Notes under the pieces: model-generated
What the model saw: only the letters and a program-made list of their open reading frames with translations
Database searches by the model: none
Told to the model about the DNA's origin: nothing
Program-made: the position numbers and the translations under genes
Shown here: positions 1 to 9,832 of the stretch, piece after piece
Layout: the number at the start of each line of letters is the position of its first letter
Numbering within the stretch: the stretch's first letter is position 1
Assembly: GCF_035917235.1 (NCBI RefSeq)
Contig: NZ_CP108423.1
Coordinates: 5,051,501 to 5,115,500, forward strand
Source of the DNA: Streptomyces sp. NBC_01294
GTDB lineage: Bacteria; Actinomycetota; Actinomycetes; Streptomycetales; Streptomycetaceae
DNA length: 64,000 bases
Direction: 5' to 3'

Positions 1-73
1 GGCGTGCGTGGCGCTGGTGGGGGCCTGGGTCGCGACCCGGCTGGAGCCCGTCCCAGCGCCTGCCGCAATGTAG
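1..73 (+). CDS. C-terminal tail of a probable membrane transporter (partial)
   Basis: The frame starting at base 2 is open to the TAG at 71-73 and gives about 23 residues. A hydrophobic run (Val-Ala-Leu-Val-Gly-Ala-Trp-Val-Ala) is followed by a short polar, proline-rich tail. This looks like the last membrane helix and cytoplasmic end of an MFS-type carrier, but almost all of the gene lies outside the window, so the family is inferred. The toxin-antitoxin operator begins at its stop codon. Confidence 0.4.
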   Translation, partial: ACVALVGAWVATRLEPVPAPAAM

Positions 74-111
74 TACCACGGTGGCCCCACCCTGGTGGTA
101 CCGTTTTGGTA
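73..111 (+). promoter_or_regulatory. Inverted repeats before the Doc-type toxin-antitoxin pair (probable operator)
   Basis: GTACCAC (73-79) pairs perfectly with GTGGTAC (95-101). A second inverted repeat, TACC-GTTTT-GGTA (99-111), runs up to the proposed antitoxin start. Type II antitoxins with an N-terminal DNA-binding fold normally repress their own operon through such palindromes. No strong Shine-Dalgarno lies before the ATG at 111, so the transcript may be leaderless. The operator role is inferred from position and symmetry. Confidence 0.45.
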
Positions 112-314
112 TGGCGATGAACCTGCGTCTCCGTGACGACCAGCAAGAGGCCCTCAAGATCCGCGCTGAGGAGGAGGGCCGCAGTATGCACGCCATAGTG
201 CTTCAGGCGATCGACCGCTATCTCGACCAGGAGGCGGATCGCGAGACGGTCCGCCGGCTGGGCGAGAAATACGCCAAGGGTCACGCCGACCTGCTGCGCC
301 GCCTGGGGGAGTGA
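111..314 (+). CDS. Antitoxin of a Fic/Doc toxin-antitoxin pair (ribbon-helix-helix type)
   Basis: A small, charged 67-residue protein. Its N-terminus (MAMNLRLRDD, then a helix-turn-helix pattern ending in AIDRYLDQE) fits a CopG/Arc-like ribbon-helix-helix DNA-binding domain. The C-terminal amphipathic helix would cover the toxin. I chose the ATG at 111 over an in-frame GTG at 81, because the GTG would add a Pro/Trp-rich extension and put the operator inside the gene. Its TGA at 312-314 directly abuts the toxin's GTG at 315, so translation is probably coupled. The product should neutralise the downstream Doc-type toxin and autorepress through the palindromes at 73-111. Confidence 0.75.
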   Translation: MAMNLRLRDDQQEALKIRAEEEGRSMHAIVLQAIDRYLDQEADRETVRRLGEKYAKGHADLLRRLGE

Positions 315-698
315 GTGAAGTACCTGACCGTCCAGGAAGCCCTGGACCTGGCTGAGCTCGCCATGGCGGGACAGCAGGTCGCGGTCCGCGACCTGGGCCT
401 GCTCAGCTCCGCCGTGCACCGGCCGCAGTCGCAGATGTTCGGGGTCGAGGCGTACACGGACCTGTTCGAGAAGGCGGGCGCACTGCTCCAGTCGCTCGCC
501 GTCAATCACCCCTTGGTCGACGGCAACAAGCGCATGGCGTGGATGTGCACCGTCGTGTTCCTCGACTTCAACGGGACCGACATGATCGACGTCGACCAGG
601 ACGAGTCGTACAAGCTGGTGATCGAAGTGGCGACCGGCAGCCTCGAGGACGTGGCGCAGATCGCGCGCCGGCTCCGGTCGCTGCACGAAGCGATGTGA
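315..698 (+). CDS. Fic/Doc family toxin
   Basis: A 127-residue protein with the Fic-fold core motif HPLVDGNKR at residues 65-73. This matches the Doc form of the motif (H-x-F/L-x-x-G/A-N-K-R). Doc proteins lack the terminal Gly-Arg of AMP-transferring Fic proteins and phosphorylate elongation factor Tu, halting translation. The length matches Doc (about 126 residues). The GTG start directly follows the antitoxin stop. From the family I infer a growth-arrest toxin held in check by its upstream partner. The active-site His and the Asn-Lys-Arg are all present, so it looks functional. Confidence 0.85.
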   Translation: MKYLTVQEALDLAELAMAGQQVAVRDLGLLSSAVHRPQSQMFGVEAYTDLFEKAGALLQSLAVNHPLVDGNKRMAWMCTVVFLDFNGTDMIDVDQDESYKLVIEVATGSLEDVAQIARRLRSLHEAM

Positions 699-834
699 CG
701 CTCGCCGCACCCGCCGAGGTCACGGGCCTGTCCCTCCGCGAGGGGCGGGCCCGTCCCGGTAGGGTGGCCCGGTTGTCCTACGTACGACTGCCTGCCACCC
801 GTACCAGATACACCGAGAGCACGAACCGGAGACC

Positions 835-2619
835 GTGACTACTACCGCCTCCCACCACCTCTCACCCGCCTTCCCCGGCCGTGCCCCCTGGGGTACCGCC
901 AGTGCGCTGCGCGCCTGGCAGCAGGGGGCGCTGGACCGCTACATCCAGACCCAGCCGCGGGACTTCCTCGCGGTCGCGACGCCCGGCGCAGGCAAGACCA
1001 CCTTCGCGCTGACCCTCGCCTCCTGGCTGCTGCACCACCACGTCGTCCAGCAGGTGACCGTGGTCGCGCCGACCGAACACCTCAAGAAGCAGTGGGCGGA
1101 GGCGGCGGCGAGGATAGGCATCCGACTCGACCCCGAGTACTCCGCCGGACCGCTCAGCAAGGACTACCACGGGGTCGCCGTCACCTACGCCGGTGTCGGC
1201 GTGCGGCCGATGCTGCACCGCAACCGCTGCGAGCAGCGCAAGACCCTGGTGATCCTCGACGAGATCCACCACGCCGGCGACTCGAAGTCCTGGGGCGAGG
1301 CCTGCCAGGAGGCCTTCGACCCGGCGACCCGGCGCCTGGCCCTGACCGGCACGCCCTTCCGGTCCGACACCAACCCCATCCCCTTCGTCACCTACGAAGA
1401 GGGCAACGACGGCATCCGGCGGTCGTCCGCCGACTACACCTACGGCTACGGCAACGCGCTCGGCGACGGCGTCGTCCGGCCTGTCATCTTCCTCTCCTAC
1501 AGCGGCAACATGCGCTGGCGGACCAAGGCCGGCGACGAGATCGCCGCCCGGCTCGGCGAGCCGATGACCAAGGACGCCATCTCGCAGGCCTGGCGCACGG
1601 CGCTGGACCCGCGCGGCGACTGGATGCCGAACGTGCTGCGCGCCGCCGACCAGCGGCTGACGGAGGTCAGGAAGGGCATCCCGGACGCGGGCGGCCTCGT
1701 CATCGCCGCCGACCAGGACTCGGCGCGCGCCTACGCCAAGCTGCTGCGGGAGATCACCGGCAGCAAGGCGACCGTGGTGCTCTCCGACGACACCGGCGCC
1801 TCGAAGCGGATCGACGAGTTCAGCGCGGACGGCAGCCGCTGGATGGTCGCGGTCCGCATGGTGTCCGAGGGCGTCGACGTGCCGCGCCTCGCGGTCGGCG
1901 TGTACGCGACGACGATCTCCACCCCGCTGTTCTTCGCCCAGGCCGTCGGGCGCTTCGTGCGTTCGCGCCGGCGCGGCGAGACGGCCTCCGTGTTCCTTCC
2001 GACCATTCCCTACCTCCTCGGCTTCGCCAACGAGATGGAGGTCGAGCGCGACCACGTCCTCGACAAGCCGAAGAAGCAGGGCGAGGAGGATCCGTACGCC
2101 GAGTCCGAGAAGGAGATGGACGAGGCGAACAAGCAGGAGGACGAGGACACCGGCGAGGACGAGCAGATGTCCTTCGAGGCGCTGGAGTCCGACGCCGTCT
2201 TCGACCGGGTGCTGTACGACGGCGCCGAGTTCGGCATGCAGGCGCACCCGGGCAGCGAGGAGGAGCAGGACTACCTCGGCATCCCCGGGCTGCTGGAGCC
2301 GGACCAGGTGCAGATGCTGCTGCAGAAGCGGCAGTCGCGGCAGATCGCGCACAGCCGGCGCAAGCCCGACGCGGAGGCGGACCTGCTGGAGCTGCCGGCC
2401 GACCGGCGTCCGGTGGTCTCGCACAAGGAGCTGCTGGAGCTGCGGAAGTCGCTGAACACGATGGTGGGCGCGTACGTCCACCAGAGCGGGAAGCCGCACG
2501 GGGTGATCCACACGGAGCTGCGCCGGGTGTGCGGCGGGCCGCCGAGCGCGGAGGCGACCGCGGGGCAGCTGCGCGAGCGGATCAAGAAGGTGCAGGAGTG
2601 GGCCACCCGCATGAGGTGA
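835..2619 (+). CDS. SF2 DEAD/DEAH-type ATP-dependent helicase
   Basis: A 594-residue superfamily 2 helicase with a GTG start. Motifs in order are Walker A GAGKTT (51-56), Walker B DEIHH (about 142-146), motif III-like LTGTP (about 169-173) and an arginine-finger motif VI QAVGRFVRSRR (about 368). An acidic linker rich in Glu/Asp spans about 410-455, before a C-terminal domain of unknown role. It should couple ATP hydrolysis to movement on DNA or RNA; the substrate is not evident. It is followed by a strong bidirectional hairpin and lies opposite a minus-strand pseudogene. Apparently single-gene transcription. Confidence 0.9.
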   Translation: MTTTASHHLSPAFPGRAPWGTASALRAWQQGALDRYIQTQPRDFLAVATPGAGKTTFALTLASWLLHHHVVQQVTVVAPTEHLKKQWAEAAARIGIRLDPEYSAGPLSKDYHGVAVTYAGVGVRPMLHRNRCEQRKTLVILDEIHHAGDSKSWGEACQEAFDPATRRLALTGTPFRSDTNPIPFVTYEEGNDGIRRSSADYTYGYGNALGDGVVRPVIFLSYSGNMRWRTKAGDEIAARLGEPMTKDAISQAWRTALDPRGDWMPNVLRAADQRLTEVRKGIPDAGGLVIAADQDSARAYAKLLREITGSKATVVLSDDTGASKRIDEFSADGSRWMVAVRMVSEGVDVPRLAVGVYATTISTPLFFAQAVGRFVRSRRRGETASVFLPTIPYLLGFANEMEVERDHVLDKPKKQGEEDPYAESEKEMDEANKQEDEDTGEDEQMSFEALESDAVFDRVLYDGAEFGMQAHPGSEEEQDYLGIPGLLEPDQVQMLLQKRQSRQIAHSRRKPDAEADLLELPADRRPVVSHKELLELRKSLNTMVGAYVHQSGKPHGVIHTELRRVCGGPPSAEATAGQLRERIKKVQEWATRMR

Positions 2620-2654
2620 GTTCGCACCGAGGGTGAGCTCATACAGAACAGGGG

Positions 2655-2688
2655 ACGGGGTCCGTGCGGAGCATCGCACGGACCCCGT
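2655..2688. terminator. Bidirectional hairpin terminator
   Basis: A perfect 14-bp stem (2655-2668 with 2675-2688) and 6-nt loop sit between the convergent helicase and LAXTG pseudogene. There is no long U tract, which is common in Streptomyces. Confidence 0.75.
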
Positions 2689-2704
2689 TCGCGTGTGACC
2701 GGCC

Positions 2705-3595
<891 letters not shown>

Positions 3596-3950
3596 TCATG
3601 CTCCAGGTGCGGGTGGGCGCATCCCCCCGGGGGCCGATCACTATCGTTTTGAACATGCTCAGAGTAATGGGGCCGTAAAGGCGTCCTGTGGCAATTGAGG
3701 TTACGAATCGACACTGGCACCGATCAGGAACCGGCATAAACAGGTAGCAGGCGCCCGGATTCTGGACGAGCCCTTCCGCTGAGCGGACCCGCTCGCTACT
3801 GTCCCCGCATCGAACGCACCGTGGCAGCGCCGCCGCGGGAGCGCAGCCGGTGCCATGGCCGCTACCGGCGGCCTCTCCGTGCGCCGCCGCGGGACCGGCG
3901 GCGCGCCACCCCGAGAGTCACCGCCGCCCACCGAAAGAGGGAGAGGCGTC

Positions 3951-4592
3951 GTGACCGCGGAAACCTCCCAGACTCTCGACAGAGGGCTCAGAGTCCTCAA
4001 ACTGCTCGCCGACACCGACCACGGTCTGACCGTCACCGAGCTCTCCAACCGACTCGGTGTGAACCGCACCGTGGTCTACCGGCTCCTCGCCACCCTCGAA
4101 CAGCACGCCCTGGTCCGCCGCGACCTCGGCGGCCGGGCCCGCGTCGGGCTCGGCGTGCTGCGGCTGGGCCGACAGGTCCATCCGCTCGTACGGGAGGCAG
4201 CCCTGCCCGCGCTGCGGTCGCTCGCCGAGGACATAGGTGCCACCGCGCACCTGACCCTCGTCGACGGGACCGAGGCGCTCGCCGTCGCCGTCGTGGAGCC
4301 GACCTGGACGGACTACCACGTGGCCTACCGGGCCGGCTTCCGCCACCCGCTGGACCGCGGGGCCGCCGGACGGGCCATTCTGGCCGCCCGTCAGGGCTCC
4401 CTGATCGAGCCGGGGTACACGCTGACCCACGGAGAGCTCGAAGCGGGCGCCAGCGGCGCGGCCGCGCCGCTCGTGGGCATCACCGGGCTGGAGGGCAGCG
4501 TCGGCGTCGTGATGCTGGCCGACGCGGTGCCGGAGCGGGTGGGGCCGCGGGTGGTCGACGCGGCGCGTGAGGTCGCCGACGCGTTGCGCTGA
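3951..4592 (+). CDS. IclR-family transcriptional regulator
   Basis: A 213-residue protein with an N-terminal winged helix (SQTLDRGLRVLKLL, then TVTELSNRLGVNRTVVYRLL) and an IclR-type effector domain (HLTLVDGTEALAVAVVEP, then LDRGAAGRAILA). I chose the GTG at 3951 because a purine-rich Shine-Dalgarno (agagggagagg) sits just upstream. A longer in-frame start at 3855 would add a Pro/Arg-rich stretch unlike the family. It is somewhat shorter than typical IclR proteins (about 250 residues), with a trimmed effector domain. Target genes are not evident: the neighbours are a pseudogene and a Lon-like protease. Most likely it represses or activates a catabolic operon in response to a small acid. Confidence 0.85.
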   Translation: MTAETSQTLDRGLRVLKLLADTDHGLTVTELSNRLGVNRTVVYRLLATLEQHALVRRDLGGRARVGLGVLRLGRQVHPLVREAALPALRSLAEDIGATAHLTLVDGTEALAVAVVEPTWTDYHVAYRAGFRHPLDRGAAGRAILAARQGSLIEPGYTLTHGELEAGASGAAAPLVGITGLEGSVGVVMLADAVPERVGPRVVDAAREVADALR

Positions 4593-4615
4593 GCCGCGGG
4601 CTTGGCGGGGCTGTG

Positions 4616-4645
4616 GGTGCCGGTGCCGGTGCCGGTGCCGGTGCG
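4616..4645. repeat. Tandem hexamer (ggtgcc)x5
   Basis: Five near-perfect ggtgcc units follow the IclR gene in non-coding DNA and lead into the composite GC repeat region. Confidence 0.7.
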
Positions 4646-4662
4646 CTGCCGGGTGCGGCGCC

Positions 4663-4848
4663 GTTGCGGGGGCGCTGCCCCCGGGCCCCCGCGCCTCAAA
4701 CGCCGGCGGGGCTGAACGGCGCGCCTCAAACGCCGGCGGGGCTGGAATTGCCGGGCGGGGCTGGAATTGCCCGGTGGGGCTGAATTGGCCCGGTGGGGCT
4801 GGTGGGGGTTGCCGGGGCTGTGGTGGGGGCCGGGGCGGATAGATTGGG
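4663..4848. repeat. Intergenic composite GC-rich repeat, two full cores plus degenerate halves
   Basis: A hairpin of the form gggggcgctgccccc is followed by two copies of the core gcgcctcaaacgccggcggg (4691-4710 and 4721-4740), then by degenerate 'ggctggaattgcccgg' half-units up to the next gene. The same hairpin-plus-core arrangement recurs near 9.5, 20.6 and 26.9 kb. The region has no coding potential. It may act as a terminator or as a mobile, recombining repeat. Confidence 0.75.
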
Positions 4849-4851
4849 CGG

Positions 4852-5649
4852 GTGCTCTCTCGTTTCTCGCGTCTGCCGCGTGCCGCCGCCCTGGCCGTCT
4901 GCGCCGTGCCCGTGCTCGGGCTGTTCGCCGCCGCGGCCTTCGCGCCGCTGCCCTTCGTGGTCGCCGTGCCGGGGCTGACGGCCGACGTGCTGGGCTCCGA
5001 CAAGGGCAAGCAGGTCATCACCGTCACCGGAGCCCCCGTCCGGGAGACCAAGGGCCAGCTGCGCATGACCACCATCCAGGCCACCGGTCCGTCCTCGACC
5101 ATGAAGCTGCACGAGCTGGTCGGGCACTGGTTCAAGACCGATCAGGCGGTCCTGCCCAGGGAGGCCGTCTACTCCTCGGGCGGAACCGACGAGGAGATCG
5201 AGAAGCACAACCTGGAAGAGATGGCCCAGTCGCAGTCGGCCGCCGCCGACGCCGCCCTCGGCTATCTCCACAAGGACCCCAAGGACGTGAAGGTCGCGCT
5301 CAACCTCGCCGACGTCGGCGGGCCGAGCGCCGGGCTCCTCTTCTCCCTCGGCATCGTCGACAAGCTCGACGGCGACGGCAGCGGCGGCGACCTCACCGGC
5401 GGACGCAACATCGCCGGTACGGGCACCATCACCGCCGACGGCACGGTCGGCGCCGTCGGCGGTGTGGCCCTGAAGACCCAGGCCGCGCGGCGCGACGGGG
5501 CGAGCGTGTTTCTCGTACCGAAGGCCGAGTGCGCGGACGCCCAGGCGGAGCTCCCCGAGGGGCTGCGGCTGGTCCCCGTCACTTCGCTGACGGATGCGGT
5601 GAACTCTCTTCGCGCGCTGAACCGGGGAGAGGCCGCCCCGTCCTGCTGA
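4852..5649 (+). CDS. Exported Lon-like (S16) serine protease
   Basis: A 265-residue protein with one N-terminal membrane helix (residues about 10-35, Ala/Val/Leu/Phe-rich) followed by a C-terminal Lon proteolytic domain. The Ser-Lys dyad is recognisable: Ser in GGPSAGLLFSL (about 160-170) and Lys in GGVALKTQA (about 205-212). It resembles the YlbL-like membrane-anchored S16 peptidases, but the central PDZ domain is absent or very divergent. There is no AAA+ module, so it probably degrades unfolded exported substrates without ATP. The GTG start follows a repeat-filled intergenic space. Its 3' end overlaps the convergent MFS gene by 71 bp. Confidence 0.8.
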   Translation: MLSRFSRLPRAAALAVCAVPVLGLFAAAAFAPLPFVVAVPGLTADVLGSDKGKQVITVTGAPVRETKGQLRMTTIQATGPSSTMKLHELVGHWFKTDQAVLPREAVYSSGGTDEEIEKHNLEEMAQSQSAAADAALGYLHKDPKDVKVALNLADVGGPSAGLLFSLGIVDKLDGDGSGGDLTGGRNIAGTGTITADGTVGAVGGVALKTQAARRDGASVFLVPKAECADAQAELPEGLRLVPVTSLTDAVNSLRALNRGEAAPSC

Positions 5650-6874
5650 CGCCCGGCCCCCGGTCCAGGCCGCGCCAGGCCGGGAAGACCAGCGGGGCCA
5701 GCGTCGTCAGCAGGTACGTGCCGCCGAACAGCAGCAGCGCCGTGCCGACTCCGAACCCGTCGACCAGCAGGCCCGCCGCGAGTCCGCCCAGCGGCATCGT
5801 CAGCTCGCAGCCCGCCGTGGTCACCCCCGAGACACGGCTGCGCAGCTCCTCCGGCACCCGCTCGTACATGACCGTGGTCAGGATCGGGTTGAGCATGCCC
5901 GCGCCCAGGCCGGCCAGGGCCATCGTCACCGCGAGCGGCAGCGTCGTGTCGGTGAACGCCGCCACCACGTACCGGGTCGCCCCGGAGACCAGGAAGGCCG
6001 CCGCGAACACCGCACGGCGCGGGAACCGCTCGCCCCACATCCCGTAGAGCAGGGCGCCCAGCAGCGCGAAGCCGCCGAAGAGGGAGATCATCAGGCCGAG
6101 CGCGGTGGCGCCGCCGAGGGCGTCCCGGCCGTGCACGGGCAGCAGGACCGAGGACCAGCCCTGGTCCAGGCCGTTGGTCATCATGACCATCACCGTGATG
6201 CCCATCAGCAGCCGTGAGCGGCTCAGGAAGGCCCAGGCCTCGGCGAGTTCGGCGCGGTAGGCCCCGAACGACACCTTCCCGGCGGCCCGTTGCGGTTCGG
6301 CGGCGGGGACCCCGCGCAGGAAGGCGGTGACCAGCAGCGCCGACACTCCGTAGGTCGCCGCGTCCACCATCAGGACGGTCTCGGCGCCGAACGCCGCGAT
6401 CAGTACGCCGGCCACCGCGGCCCCGATCATCCGCGCACCGCGCGAGACCGCGTCGTAGAGGCCGGCGGCCCGGGTGATGGTGGTGCCGGCGTGCTCGGCC
6501 AGGTTCGGCAGGAGCACGTGGCGGGCGGTCAGTCCCGGGGTGTGCACGAGGCCGCCGAGGGCCATCAGCGCGCACAGCATCCAGAACTCCAGCGCGCCCG
6601 TGTGATGCAGGAGCGGGATCGCGCCGACCGACAGTCCGCAGATCAGGTCGGAGGCGGCGGACACCCGGCGGCGGCCGATCCGGTCGATGACCGGTCCGCC
6701 GACCAGGGCGGCCACGACGACGGGCAGGGTGGCGCAGAAGGCGACGACCCCGGCCCGGCCGGCGCTGCCCGTGGTCTGCAGGACGAACCACGGGACGCCG
6801 ATCAGGGTGAGCGAACTCCCGGCCGTGGAAATGGTGTTGGCTGCCAGGACGGCGACCAGCGGGCGCCGGCTCAT
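5579..6874 (-). CDS. MFS efflux transporter
   Basis: A 431-residue major facilitator with about 12 predicted helices. It has the DHA1-type signature GGPVIDRIGRRRV (loop 2-3) and a symmetric second half. The order (ArsR-type regulator, then transporter, 65-bp gap, same strand) suggests a two-gene operon in which the regulator controls the exporter. The substrate is unknown; drugs or metabolites are likely. The C-terminal polar tail (about 35 residues) overlaps the 3' end of the Lon-like gene on the other strand by 71 bp. Confidence 0.9.
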   Translation of the reverse strand: MSRRPLVAVLAANTISTAGSSLTLIGVPWFVLQTTGSAGRAGVVAFCATLPVVVAALVGGPVIDRIGRRRVSAASDLICGLSVGAIPLLHHTGALEFWMLCALMALGGLVHTPGLTARHVLLPNLAEHAGTTITRAAGLYDAVSRGARMIGAAVAGVLIAAFGAETVLMVDAATYGVSALLVTAFLRGVPAAEPQRAAGKVSFGAYRAELAEAWAFLSRSRLLMGITVMVMMTNGLDQGWSSVLLPVHGRDALGGATALGLMISLFGGFALLGALLYGMWGERFPRRAVFAAAFLVSGATRYVVAAFTDTTLPLAVTMALAGLGAGMLNPILTTVMYERVPEELRSRVSGVTTAGCELTMPLGGLAAGLLVDGFGVGTALLLFGGTYLLTTLAPLVFPAWRGLDRGPGVSRTGRPLPGSAREESSPHPSAK

Positions 6875-6940
6875 ACGGCGCTCGGTATGGGTAAGGCGTG
6901 CACGACAGGACTCCTACGGTGCGGTGTGAGGGAGGGGTGG

Positions 6941-7555
6941 CTAGGCGTCGGCGTTGCGCGGGAGGGCGTGCGTGTGGAAGCGGACCGTCTGCGTGCCCTC
7001 CGCCTCGGGCAGGTCGCGGTAGCTGTTGATCACGTCGTGCAGCCGGTGGACCAGTTCATCGGTCTGCTCGGCGGTCAGCCGCAGCGTGAAGTCGCTGAAG
7101 TCGGAGGCGCGCCGCCAGCCCGCGGACCAGGTGTGCCCGGTGGCGAGCCAGGTGCCGACCTCCTGCGCGTGGATCGTGGCGATCTCGTGCAGGAACACGT
7201 CGGCCGCGCCGCGCGTGGCCGGGTCGGACTCGTCCACCAACGTCTCGTCGAAGAGGGTGGCGTCGTGGGAGGCCCGCCACCAGCGCTCGCGGCCCTTGCC
7301 GTGCCCGGGCGCGTCCTCGACGAAGCCGTGCGCGCCGAGCTGGCGCAGGTGGTAGCTGGTGGCGCCGCTGGACTCGCCGAGGCGCTCGGCCAGTTGAGAG
7401 GCGGTCGCGGGTCCGTCCTGGCGCAGGACGGTCAGCAGACGCATCCGCAGGGGGTGGGCGAGGCCGCGCAGCGCGCGGGCGTCGAGCACGCGGACGCTGG
7501 GCTCCACGGGCTCTGCCGGTGCGACCGGCTCGAAGGGCTCGGGCTTCTCGGGCAT
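6941..7555 (-). CDS. ArsR-type winged-helix regulator of the adjacent MFS gene
   Basis: A 204-residue protein. After a Pro/Glu-rich N-terminus it has an HTH_20/ArsR winged helix (ALRGLAHPLRMRLLTVLR, then TASQLAERLGESSGATSYHLRQL) and a C-terminal sensing region (VHRLHDVINSYRDLP). It lacks the Cys clusters of metal sensors, so its ligand is probably organic. First gene of the operon with the MFS exporter. A TTGCAAAG inverted repeat 16 bp upstream of its start is the likely operator, implying autoregulation. Confidence 0.85.
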   Translation of the reverse strand: MPEKPEPFEPVAPAEPVEPSVRVLDARALRGLAHPLRMRLLTVLRQDGPATASQLAERLGESSGATSYHLRQLGAHGFVEDAPGHGKGRERWWRASHDATLFDETLVDESDPATRGAADVFLHEIATIHAQEVGTWLATGHTWSAGWRRASDFSDFTLRLTAEQTDELVHRLHDVINSYRDLPEAEGTQTVRFHTHALPRNADA

Positions 7556-7570
7556 GGCTCGACTCTAGAG

Positions 7571-7604
7571 TTGCAAAGGGTTCTATGCAAGCCTTTCTTT
7601 GCAA
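7571..7604 (-). promoter_or_regulatory. TTGCAAAG inverted repeat, probable ArsR-type operator
   Basis: TTGCAAAG (7571-7578) and CTTTGCAA (7597-7604) form a perfect 8-bp inverted repeat with an 18-bp spacer. A third half-site-like TATGCAAG lies between them. It sits immediately upstream of the regulator's start codon, where a repressor site would block transcription of the regulator-MFS operon. Confidence 0.6.
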
Positions 7605-7635
7605 CGCTTCCTTTGGAACCAGCCCGGTCGGGGGC

Positions 7636-8115
7636 TCAGGACCGGCTGTCGTCCTCTGCCGCCTGTTCGACCAAGGGGATGATCCGCAGGGGGACCGGGT
7701 TCTCCATGACGATCGCCGTCGACGCCCTGACGATCCCCTCGAACCCGACGACGCGGTCGATCACCCGCTGGAGGTCGGCGTTCGACCGGGCCACGAGCCG
7801 GCACAGCATGTCCCCGTGCCCGGTGGTGGTGTGCAGCTCCAGCACCTCCGGCACCCCGTCCAAGTGGGCCCGTACGTCGGCCCCCTGTCCCTGCTTGATC
7901 TCCAGCGTGGCGAAGGCGGTCACCGGATACCCGAGGGCCGTCGGGTCGACCTGCGGGCCGAAGCCGCGGATGACCCCGTTCGACTGCAGCCGGTCCAGGC
8001 GGGCCTGCACGGTGCCGCGGGCCACGCCGAGACGGCGCGAGGCCTCCAGGACGCCGATCCGGGGCTCGCGGGCGAGCAGGACGATGAGCCGGCCGTCGAG
8101 TTCGTCGATGCCCAT
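7636..8115 (-). CDS. Lrp/AsnC-family regulator, divergent from hppD
   Basis: A 159-residue protein with an N-terminal Lrp helix-turn-helix (IDELDGRLIVLLAREPRIGVLEASRRLGVARGTVQARLDRL) and a C-terminal RAM/AsnC ligand domain containing HTTTGHGDMLCRLVA. It is transcribed away from hppD with a 141-bp shared region. The arrangement suggests control of tyrosine catabolism in response to an aromatic amino acid, as is typical of local Lrp regulators. Confidence 0.9.
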   Translation of the reverse strand: MGIDELDGRLIVLLAREPRIGVLEASRRLGVARGTVQARLDRLQSNGVIRGFGPQVDPTALGYPVTAFATLEIKQGQGADVRAHLDGVPEVLELHTTTGHGDMLCRLVARSNADLQRVIDRVVGFEGIVRASTAIVMENPVPLRIIPLVEQAAEDDSRS

Positions 8116-9402
<1,287 letters not shown>

Positions 9403-9420
9403 GTCGGTTGCGCGTGTTGC

Positions 9421-9450
9421 CGGACCCTCTGGCTGCCGCCAGGGGGTCCG
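9421..9450 (+). terminator. hppD terminator hairpin
   Basis: A 12-bp stem (9421-9432 with 9439-9450, one G-U type mismatch) and 6-nt loop lie 18 bp after the hppD stop. Confidence 0.7.
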
Positions 9451-9464
9451 CCCGTGTCCGGGTG

Positions 9465-9775
9465 CGGCGCCGTCGCGGGGGCGCTGCCCCCGGACCCCCG
9501 CGCCTCAAGCGCCGGCGGGGCTGGATGAGCGCGCCTCAAGCGCCGGCGGGGCTGGATGAGCGCGCCTCAAGCGCCGGCTGGGCTGGATGAGCGCGCCTCG
9601 AGCGCCGGCTGGGCTCAAAGATCGCCTCAAACGCCGGCGGGGCTGGAGATGGCCCGGCTGGGCCAGAGGTGGCCGGGCGGGGCTGGAGAAGGCCGGGCGG
9701 GGCTGGAGAAGGCCGGGCGGGGCCAGAGGTGGCCCGGCGGGGCTGGAGGTGGCCCGGCTGGGCTGAAGCAGTGCC
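9465..9775. repeat. Tandem array of the composite GC-rich intergenic repeat
   Basis: The hairpin gggggcgctgccccc is followed by five cores of the type gcgcctcaagcgccggcggg (cores near 9500, 9531, 9561, 9592 and 9624). Six or so shorter 'ggccgggcggggctgga' units follow, up to about 9770. It fills the space between convergent hppD and the TPR gene. Copies diverge gradually, as expected from slippage or unequal exchange. Nothing here looks coding. Confidence 0.8.
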
Positions 9776-9800
9776 TGGAATGTCCTCCGAGTGACGTGTC

Positions 9801-9826
9801 CGCGGCCCCGCGAGGGGAGGGCCGCG
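9801..9826. terminator. Hairpin after the TPR gene
   Basis: CGCGGCCC (9801-9808) pairs with GGGCCGCG (9819-9826) just beyond the minus-strand TPR gene's stop. Confidence 0.5.
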
Positions 9827-9832
9827 GGCGGG

